From contig NZ_CP009227.1 in the NCBI RefSeq assembly GCF_000775995.1, positions 1,612,001-1,676,000 of the forward strand: 64,000 nucleotides of DNA, given 5' to 3'. A program made the position numbers and the translations under genes. Positions within the stretch are counted from its first letter, which is position 1. Every line of letters begins with the position of its first letter. Below, in pieces: positions 19,390-28,542 of this stretch. The notes under the pieces were generated by a model. The model saw nothing but the letters and a program-made list of their open reading frames with translations, did no database searches and was not told the origin of the DNA. The DNA comes from Treponema sp. OMZ 838. Its GTDB lineage: Bacteria > Spirochaetota > Spirochaetia > Treponematales > Treponemataceae.

Positions 19390-20709
19390 TTAATCCGCGG
19401 AGGGATTGTTCTGCGCATCCTTGGGCCAGAAGGTTTTGATCAAATCGGACTTAATACCGGTTTCCTCAGGAGTAAAGCAGGACGAAAGAATCTTCCATCC
19501 GTTATCGAGCGCTTCCTCAAGCGGAATGTTTACCGACAAATCCATCATGCGGGATTCAAAAAGCTCACCGTATTTCAGCAGCTTGCCGTCCCATTCGCTC
19601 ATCATAAAGCCCATAGACTTTTTCTCAAGCGTGTCCTTGTAGGAAGCATAGAGCTTGATCATATTATCCATGAGCGCACGGTGATCTTCACGGGTCTTGC
19701 CGTTGACGTTCTGCTTGAGACGGGAAAGACTTCCAAACGGTTCGATGCGTCCGTGTTTAAGGTAGAACTGACCTTCGGTGATATATCCGGTGTTATCGGG
19801 AACGGGGTGCGTTACGTCGTCGCCGGGCATGGTGGTAACGGCAAGAACGGTAACCGAACCTGCATCGTCAAAGTCAACCGCCTTTTCGTAGCGGGCGGCA
19901 AGCTGGCTGTAAAGGTCGCCGGGATAACCGCGGTTTGACGGAACCTGCTCCTGTATAATGGCGATTTCCTTCATCGCATCGGCGAAGTTGGTCATATCGG
20001 TTAAAAGGACGAGGACATCCTTGCCTTTGAGTGCAAATTGTTCACCGACTGCAAGACACATATCGGGGATCATCAAACATTCTACCGTCGGGTCGGCGGC
20101 GGTGTGTACGAACATCACCGTGCGGCTCAGCGCGCCTGCTTCTTCCAGCGTGTCCTTAAAATAGAGGTAGTCGTCGTATTTCAGTCCCATACCGCCGAGT
20201 ACGATGACATCAACCTCAGCCTGCATTGCGATACGTGCGAGCAGTTCGTTGTAGGGTTCACCGGAGCTTGAGAAAATCGGCAGCTTCTGGGAAACCACGA
20301 GGGTGTTGAATACGTCGATCATCGGAATACCGGTTCTGATCATCCGCTTTGCCATAATACGCTTGGACGGGTTTACGGACGGACCGCCGATTTCTACCAT
20401 ATTATCTTTGAGCATCGGGCCTTGGTCGCGCGGCTCTCCCGAACCGTTAAAGATACGTCCGAGTAAGTCATCGGAAAAGCTTACCTGCATTTCCCTGCCG
20501 AGGAAGCGTACTTCATCACCGGTGGAAACACCGCGTCCGCCTGCAAATACCTGCAACGAAACAAGCCCTCTATCCAGCTTATTGACCTGCGCGAGCGAGG
20601 TGCCAAAGCTTGTCTGAACCTGCGCAAGCTCACCGTAGGACACATCTTCAGCCTTGACGGTTATAACCGAACCGTTAATGGATTCAATCTTACTGTACAC
20701 TTTCTTCAT
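19390..20709 (-). CDS. atpB: V-type ATPase subunit B (non-catalytic)
   Basis: A 439-residue nucleotide-binding but non-catalytic subunit of the V1 head. It has the N-terminal beta-barrel, then [30 protein letters not shown] in which the P-loop is replaced, [19 protein letters not shown] typical of B subunits, and [21 protein letters not shown]. The gene overlaps the end of atpA by 20 nt, indicating coupled translation of the A and B subunits. Confidence 0.94.
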   Translation of the reverse strand: MKKVYSKIESINGSVITVKAEDVSYGELAQVQTSFGTSLAQVNKLDRGLVSLQVFAGGRGVSTGDEVRFLGREMQVSFSDDLLGRIFNGSGEPRDQGPMLKDNMVEIGGPSVNPSKRIMAKRMIRTGIPMIDVFNTLVVSQKLPIFSSSGEPYNELLARIAMQAEVDVIVLGGMGLKYDDYLYFKDTLEEAGALSRTVMFVHTAADPTVECLMIPDMCLAVGEQFALKGKDVLVLLTDMTNFADAMKEIAIIQEQVPSNRGYPGDLYSQLAARYEKAVDFDDAGSVTVLAVTTMPGDDVTHPVPDNTGYITEGQFYLKHGRIEPFGSLSRLKQNVNGKTREDHRALMDNMIKLYASYKDTLEKKSMGFMMSEWDGKLLKYGELFESRMMDLSVNIPLEEALDNGWKILSSCFTPEETGIKSDLIKTFWPKDAQNNPSAD

Positions 20710-22483
20710 GATGTGCCTCCGCTTCTTTTATGAGTTTTGCCGCTTTTTCATCCAGCCCAGTTGCCTTATCGGAAAGCGCCCCGGTAATAGCTGCTTCGTG
20801 CTGCTTAAATTCCGGCGATTCCCACGGCGAATAGTTATAGTCGATAAAGGACTGGCGCAGCTTGTTAAAGTATGCGCGGGCTTCATCCTTGGTATTAAAG
20901 GAGAACTGAGAGCCCAATATGCGCAGGATCAGTTTGTAAATATAACGCTGACGCTCTACGGAAACGGCATCGTCAACCTTATCGAAGGAGTTTTGCTGTA
21001 AATAAACCGCGTCGAGGAAGTCGCCCTTCAAGTAGACGATAAAGTCTTCCATACTGGTACCTTCTTCACCGACAACCTTCATCATCTGTTCGACCTCGGT
21101 ACCGCGGCGGAGCATTCCTCTGCCGTATTCCACCTGCGCTGTGCCGAGTACGCTCGGGTATTTTGACCATGAATCGAGCGGGTGGATGGCGGGATATTTA
21201 CGGGCATCGGAGCGTTCGCGGGAAAGTCCGTGGAAGGCACCGACAACTTTCAGCGTTGCCTGCGTAACCGGCTCTTCAAAGTTACCGCCTGCGGGGGAAA
21301 CCGTACCGCCGATCGTTACAGAGCCTTTGCTGCCGTCCTTTAAGCGGACAATACCGGCGCGCTCATAGAACGCTGCAATGTAGGATTCCAAGTAGGCGGG
21401 GAAGGCTTCTTCACCGGGGATTTCTTCCAAGCGTCCGGACATTTCGCGCAAGGCCTGCGCCCAGCGGCTGGTGGAGTCTGCAAGGAGCAGAACGTCAAGC
21501 CCCATCTGGCGGTAGTATTCGGCAAGGGTTACGCCGGTATAAACCGAAGCTTCGCGCGCCGCAACCGGCATCGACGATGTATTACAGATGATAACCGTCC
21601 GCTCCATCAGGGTGCGTCCCGTGCGGGGGTCGATCAATTCAGGGAATTCTTTTAAGGTTTCTACAACTTCACCGGCGCGCTCACCGCAGGCGGCGATGAT
21701 TACGATATCAACCTCTGCGTTACGGCTGGTTGCGTGCTGTAAAACGGTTTTACCGGCGCCGAACGGCCCCGGAATACAGTAGGTTCCGCCCTTTGCTACC
21801 GGGAAGAAGGTATCTACGGTGCGGATTTTGGTAACAAGCGTTTCGGAAGGCTTGAGCCGTTCGGCATAGCAGTCGATTGCACGCTTTACCGGCCAGCGGA
21901 AGCTCATTGTAAGCGGATACTTTTTTCCGCGTTCGTCGGTTACTTCCGCAATGGTTTCGTGTACGGTGTACTGTCCTGCCGGTTTAATGGAAGAAAGCGT
22001 GTATGTGCCGTACATACCGAAGGGAAGCATAATCCGGTGGGTAAAATTCCCCTCCGGCACCGTTCCCAGCACATCGCCGCGCACGAGTGTATCGCCGACC
22101 TGTGCAACCGGTGTAAAATCCCATTTTGCTTCGGTAGAAAGCGCATTCAAATAGATACCGCGCTCCAAAAAGTAGCCCGCCTTTTCTGCAAGGTCGGGGA
22201 GCGGGTTCTGCAAACCGTCATACACTCTGCCGAGCAGCCCCGGCCCAAGTTCAACCGACAAGAGATCGCCGGTAAACTCAACTTCATCACCGACGCGGAT
22301 ACCCTTGGTAATTTCGAATACCTGCATCTGAGCAACGGAGCCGCGTATACGGATGATCTCGCTCTTCAATTTGGTGTCGCCGATATGGACGTAGCCAACT
22401 TCGTTTAACGTAACCAGACCGTCAAACTCAACGCTGACCATATTCCCGTTAATACCGACTACCTTTCCTTTCGTTCCTCTCAT
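20690..22483 (-). CDS. atpA: V-type ATPase subunit A (catalytic)
   Basis: A 597-residue catalytic subunit. Walker A is [12 protein letters not shown] (about residue 242); the A-subunit-specific bulge domain is present before it ([19 protein letters not shown]). [30 protein letters not shown], cut here to its core [15 protein letters not shown], is the nucleotide-binding signature. It hydrolyses or makes ATP at the three A/B interfaces. It overlaps the DUF2764 gene by 4 nt upstream and atpB by 20 nt downstream. Confidence 0.95.
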   Translation of the reverse strand: MRGTKGKVVGINGNMVSVEFDGLVTLNEVGYVHIGDTKLKSEIIRIRGSVAQMQVFEITKGIRVGDEVEFTGDLLSVELGPGLLGRVYDGLQNPLPDLAEKAGYFLERGIYLNALSTEAKWDFTPVAQVGDTLVRGDVLGTVPEGNFTHRIMLPFGMYGTYTLSSIKPAGQYTVHETIAEVTDERGKKYPLTMSFRWPVKRAIDCYAERLKPSETLVTKIRTVDTFFPVAKGGTYCIPGPFGAGKTVLQHATSRNAEVDIVIIAACGERAGEVVETLKEFPELIDPRTGRTLMERTVIICNTSSMPVAAREASVYTGVTLAEYYRQMGLDVLLLADSTSRWAQALREMSGRLEEIPGEEAFPAYLESYIAAFYERAGIVRLKDGSKGSVTIGGTVSPAGGNFEEPVTQATLKVVGAFHGLSRERSDARKYPAIHPLDSWSKYPSVLGTAQVEYGRGMLRRGTEVEQMMKVVGEEGTSMEDFIVYLKGDFLDAVYLQQNSFDKVDDAVSVERQRYIYKLILRILGSQFSFNTKDEARAYFNKLRQSFIDYNYSPWESPEFKQHEAAITGALSDKATGLDEKAAKLIKEAEAHHEESVQ

Positions 22484-23025
22484 ATCTTTTCTCCGAGAAT
22501 TTGTGTATAAATTGAGTGATATTCTGTGCGGCCGGTTTCCATCTTAAATTTTGAAGCCCGTTCGCTCAACAGTAATACAATTCCATAGCCGAAAACCGCT
22601 TCGCTATCAAAGAAATGCAGTTTCCGCAGCTGATCTGCCGCCGCAAGCCGCGCATTCAGCAAATACCGTTCCGCCGCTAAGGGATCATCGATGTTGGAAA
22701 CCCCGCGCACAATAGCGCCGATATCAAAGGCGGAAGCGGGTGTTTCTGCCGGAGCAATCCGCTCATCCCGTTTCAGCTTTGCAGCGCGCATTTGTTCAAG
22801 CGCAAACCGCAGCTCTTGTTCAAACGCATACCATTCGTTCACCACAGCAGAAGCCGTATGGACAGCTTCGCGGGGCGGAACAAGTGTTAAAGATTCCAGC
22901 ACGGCGGCATCTTTTTCAGTTAAAAACCGCAGGGCAAGCTCTTTAAATTGCGCGTAAGAAAGCGGCGGATCGGTGTGCGGCATAATTGACGGCAGCTGAG
23001 CCATCAAATAATAGTATGAAGCCAC
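22480..23025 (-). CDS. DUF2764 protein of the V-ATPase operon
   Basis: A 181-residue soluble helical protein starting ASYYYLMAQLPSI, the usual opening of DUF2764 proteins. This family is found in V-ATPase operons of spirochaetes and some other bacteria between subunits E and A. The operon has no recognisable subunit C or F gene, and the ASYYYLMAQLP opening together with a helical bundle makes a C-like stalk role a fair guess, but no experiment I know of settles it. It overlaps atpA by 4 nt and follows atpE by 3 nt. Confidence 0.8.
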   Translation of the reverse strand: MASYYYLMAQLPSIMPHTDPPLSYAQFKELALRFLTEKDAAVLESLTLVPPREAVHTASAVVNEWYAFEQELRFALEQMRAAKLKRDERIAPAETPASAFDIGAIVRGVSNIDDPLAAERYLLNARLAAADQLRKLHFFDSEAVFGYGIVLLLSERASKFKMETGRTEYHSIYTQILGEKI

Positions 23026-23028
23026 TCC

Positions 23029-23643
23029 TTATAACTCCTTTACCGCATCCTTCAACAGGCGTGCAGCGCGTGAGCTGATATAGGCGGAGAACAAATCGGC
23101 GACTGATTCCGCAGAGAAATCATAGTATGCCGAACCGTCCTTTACCCCGATTCTAAAGCCGCCTGCAAGCTGTGCATCGGATTTAACCTCGATGCCTTTT
23201 TCAACTTCTTTCTTAAACGCAGCAAGCAAAGCGCTTTCCAGCTTTTGCGCATCTTCGGGAGAAAGAACAACGGAAATATCGGCTTCGTTTGTTTTAATCC
23301 AGCCCTTGACCGCTTCGGGAATCAGCGCCTTGAGTACATCGCTGTTATATGCCGCTGCGGTTTCCGCTTTGATGAGGGCATCGAGAGAAGCGGTAACTCC
23401 TTCTCTAAAGGCGATGAGCGCATTGCGGCAAGCCTGTTTAACGGCAGCCTCCGAAGCGTTTGTAAACCGTTGGGATTCGACTTCAGTCTTCTTCAACAAG
23501 GTTTCAGCCTCTTTTTCCGCATCCGCAACGATAGCCTTTGCCTTTTTCTTCGCTTCGGCAATGATACCCGCAGCTTGCTGTTCAGCAGAAGCAATACCGT
23601 CCTGCTTGATCTTTTCAACAAGATCCTGTAACTGAACTTCCAT
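23029..23643 (-). CDS. atpE: V-type ATPase subunit E (peripheral stalk)
   Basis: A 204-residue protein. The N-terminal half is a long charged helix (AEQQAAGIIAEAKKKAKAI, DAEKEAETLLKKTEVESQRF) and the C-terminal half a small alpha/beta domain, as in subunit E stators. It is the first gene of the operon. The frame opens at TTG 23649, but ATG 23643 has AGGTGA at about 7 nt and is the better start. Upstream, 23650-23780 is AT-rich with a possible TATAAT box near 23720, without a convincing -35 element. Confidence 0.88.
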   Translation of the reverse strand: MEVQLQDLVEKIKQDGIASAEQQAAGIIAEAKKKAKAIVADAEKEAETLLKKTEVESQRFTNASEAAVKQACRNALIAFREGVTASLDALIKAETAAAYNSDVLKALIPEAVKGWIKTNEADISVVLSPEDAQKLESALLAAFKKEVEKGIEVKSDAQLAGGFRIGVKDGSAYYDFSAESVADLFSAYISSRAARLLKDAVKEL

Positions 23644-23813
23644 AATCAACTCACCTCTCTTATGTATGTATCGTCATATTGTTTGTATCGATTCTATAAC
23701 AGGCTCAATCAGTTTCTATTATATCAATCTCAACTATAAGTATAGCATTTATCCGGTATCGTTATAACCCCGATAGTATCTATTCCCAATTGTGCGCTGT
23801 TTACTCCTTACCG

Positions 23814-24869
23814 CTAAACGGTAAAGCGCCACTGCGTTTCGTGCCGATATACTTCGCCGGGATGCACCCATACGGAAGGGAATTCAGGACGATTGGGCGA
23901 ATCCGGTATATGCTGTGTTTCAAGGCACACAGCAGAATGTTTATTGTACACATCGCCGTTCTTTCCCTGCTCTCCGTTTAAAAAATTTCCGGTGTACATC
24001 GTAATTGCCGGCTGTGTTGAATAAATACGCAGCGCCCTGCCTGTCGCCGGCTCCGTTACAACCGCAGCAAGCGGAACGTTGTCCGTGCTGTCTGCATCAA
24101 GCAGCCATGTGTCATCATAGCCGTTTTTCAATTGAGCAAAATCCTGCGATAACAGCTTCGGCGTACGGAAATCGAACGGCGTCCCTGCTACCGGCACCAA
24201 CTTACCGGTCGGTATAAGCAAAGCGTCAACCTCTGCATAACAGCTTGCAAAAAGCTGTACTTGATGATTCAAAGCCGAAATATAGCCGCCGTCCGCCTCC
24301 ATTCCGGCAGGATTGAGATTAAAATAGGTATGGTTTGTCAGATTGATTGGTGTTGTCTTTGTTGTATGAGCTTCGTACCGAAGCGTGATAGTATTGTTTT
24401 TGTTGAGGGTATACGAAACGGTCAGCCGAACTTCACCGGGAAAGCCTTGCTCTCCGTCGGGGCTTATTCTGGAAAAACGGATGCCCGCCTCATCGTTGCC
24501 GGAAATAGGTTCCGCTTGCCACAGCTGCCGGTCATACGCAGGATAGCCGCCGTGCAGACAGTGTTTTCCGCCTGAATTACGGGTCAGTGTATAGCATTTT
24601 TCTTCTATAGAAAAGCGGGCATTTGAAATCCTGCCTGCACATCGTCCGACAATAGAACCGAAATGAGGTTTATTGCGGATATATCCTTCGAGCGTTGAAT
24701 AACCGAGCACGATATCGTCATATCCGCCCTTTGCTGCGGGTAATAAAATCGCGGTAATACAGCAGCCGTAATCGATTGCCGAAAACGACATTGTGCCATT
24801 AGAAACCGTAAAAATCGATACCGCATCTCCCGATGACAGCATCCCGAACCGCTCTTTCTTTACTTCCAT
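23814..24869 (-). CDS. galM: aldose 1-epimerase (mutarotase)
   Basis: A 351-residue enzyme interconverting alpha and beta anomers of galactose or glucose. Motifs: DYGCCITAILLP at the start, GRCAGRISNARF, HGGYPAYDRQLW, the catalytic His in NLTNHTYFNLN near residue 180, and the active-site Glu in AVCLETQHIPDSPN near 315. Length is typical. The gene stands alone after the hairpin-rich intergenic tract; a probable terminator lies 20-60 nt upstream of the start codon, so its own promoter must lie very close to the ATG or read-through occurs. Confidence 0.92.
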   Translation of the reverse strand: MEVKKERFGMLSSGDAVSIFTVSNGTMSFSAIDYGCCITAILLPAAKGGYDDIVLGYSTLEGYIRNKPHFGSIVGRCAGRISNARFSIEEKCYTLTRNSGGKHCLHGGYPAYDRQLWQAEPISGNDEAGIRFSRISPDGEQGFPGEVRLTVSYTLNKNNTITLRYEAHTTKTTPINLTNHTYFNLNPAGMEADGGYISALNHQVQLFASCYAEVDALLIPTGKLVPVAGTPFDFRTPKLLSQDFAQLKNGYDDTWLLDADSTDNVPLAAVVTEPATGRALRIYSTQPAITMYTGNFLNGEQGKNGDVYNKHSAVCLETQHIPDSPNRPEFPSVWVHPGEVYRHETQWRFTV

Positions 24870-24886
24870 AATACCTGCCCAAAGTT

Positions 24887-24930
24887 ACCTGCAAAAAAAG
24901 CAAATGCTTGTATTTATTGTACAAGCATTT
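24887..24930 (-). terminator. intrinsic terminator between the hairpin tract and galM
   Basis: Perfect 11-bp stem AAATGCTTGTA (24902-24912) with TACAAGCATTT (24920-24930). On the minus strand the hairpin is followed by GC and seven T residues. It would end transcription coming from dxs and the tract 25000-25540 before galM. Confidence 0.7.
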
Positions 24931-24999
24931 CCACAAATTTACAAGGATGCTTTTGAAAATATGCAGGGGAAACGCATCAGGCCGTTTTTTTAACACCCC

Positions 25000-25162
25000 C
25001 GCGGAAAAATTGAGACTATTCGACCAGAACTGCCAAGGATGGCAGTAGTTCCATACAGCAGCGATGTTTTGTGCGTACACAAAACTCGCCTTCAACTGTT
25101 GTACACGGATGTACAACAGTTGAAGATGGTTCAAATGGTCTCACAGTCTCAATTTTTCCGCG
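25000..25162. other. structured element A: three hairpins closed by an 18-bp stem
   Basis: An 18-bp perfect inverted repeat (25000-25017 with 25145-25162) encloses: a second stem GACCA (25022-25026) with TGGTC (25136-25140) and GAAC with GTTC; hairpin 1 CTGCC/GGCAG (25030-25045, loop AAGGAT); hairpin 2 GCGA, bulged T, GTTTTGTG/CACAAAAC, TCGC (25061-25089, loop CGTA); hairpin 3, a perfect 16-bp stem CTTCAACTGTTGTACA with loop CGGA (25090-25125). No protein-like reading frame fits it. Strand is undetermined: loops favour neither strand consistently. Confidence 0.75.
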
Positions 25163-25231
25163 ATTTTTATCTATTTTGCCTGATGTGTTTCCCCCTTTGC
25201 TGGAAAAATGTGCGAAATTTTATTTCCTCAA

Positions 25232-25361
25232 AATGCAACAGTTGAACAAAATATGAATTTTGGAAACTGTTGCATTCGTGCGCGAAAAGCGCACACATCA
25301 ATACGCAAGTTTTCGAAAGAAAACTTGACGGTTAAGGTGAGCGGCATCCGTGCCGCCGCTC
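25232..25361. other. four consecutive hairpins between elements A and B
   Basis: In order: stem AATGCAACAGTT/AACTGTTGCATT (25232-25276) with a nested CAAAAT/ATTTTG stem and an ATGA loop; GTGCGC/GCGCAC with loop GAAAA (25278-25294); CAAGTTTTC/GAAAACTTG with a GAAA tetraloop (25306-25327); and GAGCGGC with GCCGCTC-type arms (25339-25361). No gene is seen. Confidence 0.7.
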
Positions 25362-25373
25362 AACGTATCATTA

Positions 25374-25466
25374 CCGCCATGGATGGCGGGGTAGCTAAGC
25401 AGTAGCGATGTTTTTGCGTGAGCAAAAACTCGCGTCCAGCAGTGTACACGGATGTACACTGCCGGA
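25374..25466. other. structured element B: second copy of the three-hairpin unit
   Basis: Same order as element A but with different stem sequences. Hairpin 1 is CCGCC/GGCGG (loop ATGGAT); hairpin 2 keeps GCGA, the bulged T and TCGC but its inner stem is GTTTTTGC/GCAAAAAC with loop GTGA (25405-25433); hairpin 3 is TCC-A-GCAGTGTACA with loop CGGA and matching arm (25435-25466), one A/C mismatch. TGTACA-CGGA-TGTACA is identical in both copies. No outer closing stem was found. Confidence 0.75.
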
Positions 25467-25542
25467 CAGGCTATTTGCAAAAGCGCTGGGGGCGGCGCAT
25501 CTGCGTTTTAAAAGGAGGGCTGTGCGATTGCTGTTTCGTATC

Positions 25543-27414
25543 TTAACGGCAGAGACTCGCTGCCGTTTTGGCAAGCTGCTCACCGGTTAGTCCGGCGCAT
25601 TCAAGGACATCCTGCCGCGAGCCCTGCATAAAGACCATGTCGGGAAAAGCGCATACTGCGGTTTTTATGTCTGAAAGTTGTTTTTGAACCAGACCTTCCA
25701 GATAATGCCCGACGCCGCCGATATATGCGCCGTCTTCGATAAAGAGTACGGCTGGGTATTTTTGGGTTTTTTCCAAGAAAAAAGCTTCGTCGATGGGTTT
25801 TAAGAAGCGGAGATTGTATATATCAGCGGATATCCCTTTTTGTCTAAGGAGTGCTGCCGCTTCGGCTGTTTCCGGGTATATACCGCCGGTACATACCAGC
25901 AGTACATCGCTGTGTTCCGCCGTTACGGTGAACACGCCGCGGCCGGTTTCCATCGGAAGCGAAAATGCAGGGCATTCCGCTGCGCATGTATTTTTAGGGT
26001 ACCGTATTGCAACCGGTGCATCCAACTGCAATGCCCATTCAAACATCGCCCGCATTTCCGCTGCCGAGGCGGGAGCAAGCACCGTCATATTGGGAATACT
26101 GCGTAAAAAGCAGATGTCATAGAGACCTTGATGGGTTTCGCCGTCATAGGGAACCGCTCCCGCACGGTCTATCGCAAAGATAACCGGCAGTTTTTGCAAT
26201 GCAACGTCATGGATGATTTGGTCGATTGCCCGCTGCAAAAACGTACTGTAAATGGCTGCGATAGGCCGTAAACCGGCTGCAGCAAGTCCGGCGGCAAAAG
26301 TTACCGCATGCTGTTCGGCAATGCCGACATCAAAAAAACGATCGGGAAACTGCTGCTGGAACTGCTGGAGTCCTGTCCCCTGCGCCATTGCAGCGGTAAT
26401 TGCGGCAATATCGTCCCGTTTTGCCGCCTCGTCAGTGATAATATGAGAAAATGCTTCGGTAAAAGAGTTGCTACTCGCTTTTTCAATTTTCCCATCGGCA
26501 ATATTAAACGGTCCGATACCGTGGAAAGCGGAAGGATCGTCTTCTGCGAGCGGGTAGCCTTTCCCTTTCTTTGTTTCAATATGAATAAGCACCGGTGCAT
26601 CAATATTTTTGACATTACGGAATACTTTTTCAAGTTCTTTTTCGTTATGCCCGTTCAGCGGCCCGACATATTCAAATCCGAGATCGGTAAAAAGATTGTT
26701 CCTGTAAAAAATCCCCTTGGCGCCCCGCTTTAACCGGTGAATCAAAAAGTTAATACGCCTGCCTAAAAACGGAATTTTGCCGACAGCGGTATCAAAGATG
26801 TACTTAAACTGCTGGTATCCTTTCCGCACGGTTAAACGGCTGAGGTATTCTGAAACGGCTCGTATATTCGGAGAAATGGACATCTTATTATCGTTAAGGA
26901 TAACAACCAGATTCTTTGTATACGGGGTAACATTTAGGAGTGCTTCAAAGGCCATGCCGCCGCTTAAAGCCCCATCACCGATAACAGCGATAACCTTTCC
27001 GTTTTGGTGCTGCAGCTTTCGCCCGATAAGAATCCCCTCGGCGGCCGAAATTGAGGTGGAGGCATGTCCCGTATTAAATGCATCATGGGGGCTTTCTTCC
27101 CGTTTTGGGAATCCTGCGAGACCGTCCTTTAAGCGGAGTGTCGAAAAATTATCATACCTTCCGGTTAGGAGCTTATGAGGATAGGATTGATGCCCCACAT
27201 CCCAGATGATTGCATCATTGGGACTTGAAAATACCCGATGCAGCGCAATGGTTAATTCAATAACTCCGAGGTTACTGGCAAGATGTCCACCGTTTGCGCC
27301 TACCGTTTCCAAAATAATGCTGCGCATCTCATGCGCTAATATACGAAGTTCCTCTCTTGAAAGAGATTGCAGGTCTTTCGGTTCTCGTATTGATAAGAGT
27401 ACGTTTTTATCCAT
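25543..27414 (-). CDS. dxs: 1-deoxy-D-xylulose-5-phosphate synthase
   Basis: A 623-residue thiamine-diphosphate enzyme making DXP from pyruvate and glyceraldehyde-3-phosphate, first step of the MEP isoprenoid pathway. The N-terminal domain has [14 protein letters not shown] (thiamine diphosphate/Mg binding) and [13 protein letters not shown]; the middle domain carries [17 protein letters not shown] with the catalytic Glu; the C-terminal transketolase-like domain ends near [10 protein letters not shown]. Length is normal. No Shine-Dalgarno sequence precedes the ATG; a short palindrome GTTCA-C-TGAAC lies at 27422-27432. A terminator-like hairpin stands 30-66 nt upstream. Confidence 0.93.
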   Translation of the reverse strand: MDKNVLLSIREPKDLQSLSREELRILAHEMRSIILETVGANGGHLASNLGVIELTIALHRVFSSPNDAIIWDVGHQSYPHKLLTGRYDNFSTLRLKDGLAGFPKREESPHDAFNTGHASTSISAAEGILIGRKLQHQNGKVIAVIGDGALSGGMAFEALLNVTPYTKNLVVILNDNKMSISPNIRAVSEYLSRLTVRKGYQQFKYIFDTAVGKIPFLGRRINFLIHRLKRGAKGIFYRNNLFTDLGFEYVGPLNGHNEKELEKVFRNVKNIDAPVLIHIETKKGKGYPLAEDDPSAFHGIGPFNIADGKIEKASSNSFTEAFSHIITDEAAKRDDIAAITAAMAQGTGLQQFQQQFPDRFFDVGIAEQHAVTFAAGLAAAGLRPIAAIYSTFLQRAIDQIIHDVALQKLPVIFAIDRAGAVPYDGETHQGLYDICFLRSIPNMTVLAPASAAEMRAMFEWALQLDAPVAIRYPKNTCAAECPAFSLPMETGRGVFTVTAEHSDVLLVCTGGIYPETAEAAALLRQKGISADIYNLRFLKPIDEAFFLEKTQKYPAVLFIEDGAYIGGVGHYLEGLVQKQLSDIKTAVCAFPDMVFMQGSRQDVLECAGLTGEQLAKTAASLCR

Positions 27415-27443
27415 GTATATGTTCAGTGAACTGCCGGGTACAT

Positions 27444-27480
27444 AAAAAAAGGGCTGTGAAGATACTCAACAAAGCCCTTT
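27444..27480 (-). terminator. terminator or attenuator upstream of dxs
   Basis: Stem AAAGGGCT/AGCCCTTT (27448-27455 with 27473-27480, 17-nt loop), followed on the minus strand by further T residues (seven in a row in total). It separates the small basic gene at 27639-27728 from dxs, so it either ends that transcript or controls read-through into dxs. Confidence 0.65.
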
Positions 27481-27605
27481 CTCACCGTAATAAAAGCGAT
27501 AGAACAATACGCCTGTAATAATCTTGCAAAATCACAAAACATCCCTCTTATATACTTTATACACCGGTATGCCGGTATAATCGAGAAGGATACAAGATTA
27601 TTGAA

Positions 27606-27640
27606 AACCTCTAAAAAGCGTAATGATATTTTTAGAGGTT
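27606..27640. repeat. copy of the CCTCTAAAAA palindromic repeat
   Basis: Perfect 12-bp arms AACCTCTAAAAA (27606-27617) and TTTTTAGAGGTT (27629-27640) with an 11-nt spacer. Its right end overlaps the stop codon of the small gene at 27639-27728 and may serve as its 3' hairpin. Confidence 0.7.
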
Positions 27641-27728
27641 ACTTGTTCTTATGTCTATTCTTTCGAAGCTTCTTCTTTCGTTTATGCGTTGCTATTTTCT
27701 GTCGCTTCCGTTTTTTTCCGCAGGGCAC
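27639..27728 (-). CDS. tiny basic ribosomal-type protein (AURKAIP1/COX24-domain-like)
   Basis: A 29-residue protein beginning with GTG: (M)PCGKKRKRQKIATHKRK and continuing with KKLRKNRHKNK, about half Lys and Arg. This closely resembles the very short bacterial proteins annotated as AURKAIP1/COX24-domain proteins, a mitochondrial-ribosome-associated family thought to include a small-subunit component. AAGGAG lies 9 nt before the GTG and a good promoter (27761-27789) further upstream, which supports a real gene. It ends inside the palindromic repeat at 27606-27640. Its role in the ribosome is inferred from family resemblance only. Confidence 0.78.
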   Translation of the reverse strand: MPCGKKRKRQKIATHKRKKKLRKNRHKNK

Positions 27729-27760
27729 GTGAACACACTCCTTATTTATAAAGATAGCAG

Positions 27761-27789
27761 ATAATAGCCGAACAGCAGTAAAAAGTCAA
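27761..27789 (-). promoter_or_regulatory. promoter of the tiny basic gene
   Basis: Read on the minus strand: TTGACT (27789-27784), 17-nt spacer, TATTAT (27766-27761). The predicted start is near 27754, giving a leader of about 25 nt that contains AAGGAG. Confidence 0.7.
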
Positions 27790-28019
27790 GGCAGCCGTTT
27801 TTTCTTGTTTTTTTATACCAGAGTAGGGGAGGAACAGAGCCGCGACTCTCTCAGATGGAGGAAAAAAATAAAGATTGAATAGATTGAAATTACCATGGCA
27901 TATCTTAAAATAATGAAGAAATGCACAAATAGTGCTGAATAAATATTGAAGAAATGCATAAAATCCGCATAATAAGGAGGTAAAAATAATTACCCCGATG
28001 ACAATTACGGAAGCCGAAA

Positions 28020-28403
28020 ATGAAAATTGAACATATTGCCATGTATGTCAATGATTTGGAAAAAGCAAAAGACTTTTTTGTTGACTATTTTGGCGGACAT
28101 CCCAATACCGGATACCATAATAAAACGACCGATTTCCGCTCATATTTTATCACCTTTGATGAAGGTGCACGGCTGGAAATTATGAAAAAGCCGCATGTAG
28201 CTGATTGTGAGAAAACACTTGCGCGTACAGGCTATATCCATATTGCATTTTCCGTCGGAAGCAAAGATGCGGTTGATGCCTTAACTGAAAGGCTTAAAAA
28301 CGCCGGATACGAAGTTGTAAGCGGGCCGCGGACAACCGGAGACGGATATTATGAAAGTTGTATTGTCGCATTTGAAGATAATCAAATTGAAATAACGGTG
28401 TAA
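28020..28403 (+). CDS. VOC-family (glyoxalase-like) protein
   Basis: A 127-residue single-domain vicinal-oxygen-chelate protein: [19 protein letters not shown] opens the first beta-alpha-beta unit, [18 protein letters not shown] the second, and it ends DNQIEITV. Potential metal ligands are His5, Glu52 (RLEIM), His at residue 74 and Glu124 (QIEI), the normal glyoxalase-type set. The substrate is unknown; lactoylglutathione-like or antibiotic-type substrates are both possible. The best ribosome site (AAGGAGG, 27974-27980) is too far from ATG 28020; the shorter GGAAG at 28010 may be used. Confidence 0.85.
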   Translation: MKIEHIAMYVNDLEKAKDFFVDYFGGHPNTGYHNKTTDFRSYFITFDEGARLEIMKKPHVADCEKTLARTGYIHIAFSVGSKDAVDALTERLKNAGYEVVSGPRTTGDGYYESCIVAFEDNQIEITV

Positions 28404-28542
28404 CCTGGTATATGCTAACGGCATTGAATATCAAGATTACGGTAGCATAATCCATGAGTATTTTATCATCAATCCTCAATCATCACTGTGTAAGACTATT
28501 AAAACAGCCTGATGTGTGTACCCGAAGCAACCGTTTGGCATC

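Noticed and set aside
23700-23740. Promoter of the V-ATPase operon
   Set aside because: A TATAAT-like box is present but no acceptable -35 element at 16-18 nt; left out of the feature list for lack of support.
25071-25256. Small open frames across the hairpin tract
   Set aside because: Their codons follow the palindromes and no frame is kept between elements A and B; structure explains the sequence better than coding.
25000-25470. CRISPR array
   Set aside because: The repeated units are only two, differ in stem sequence and are not regularly spaced; no cas gene is present.
27998-28030. Ten-codon open frame overlapping the start of the VOC gene
   Set aside because: It begins 17 nt from the AAGGAGG site, too far for normal use, and the peptide has no leader-peptide features.
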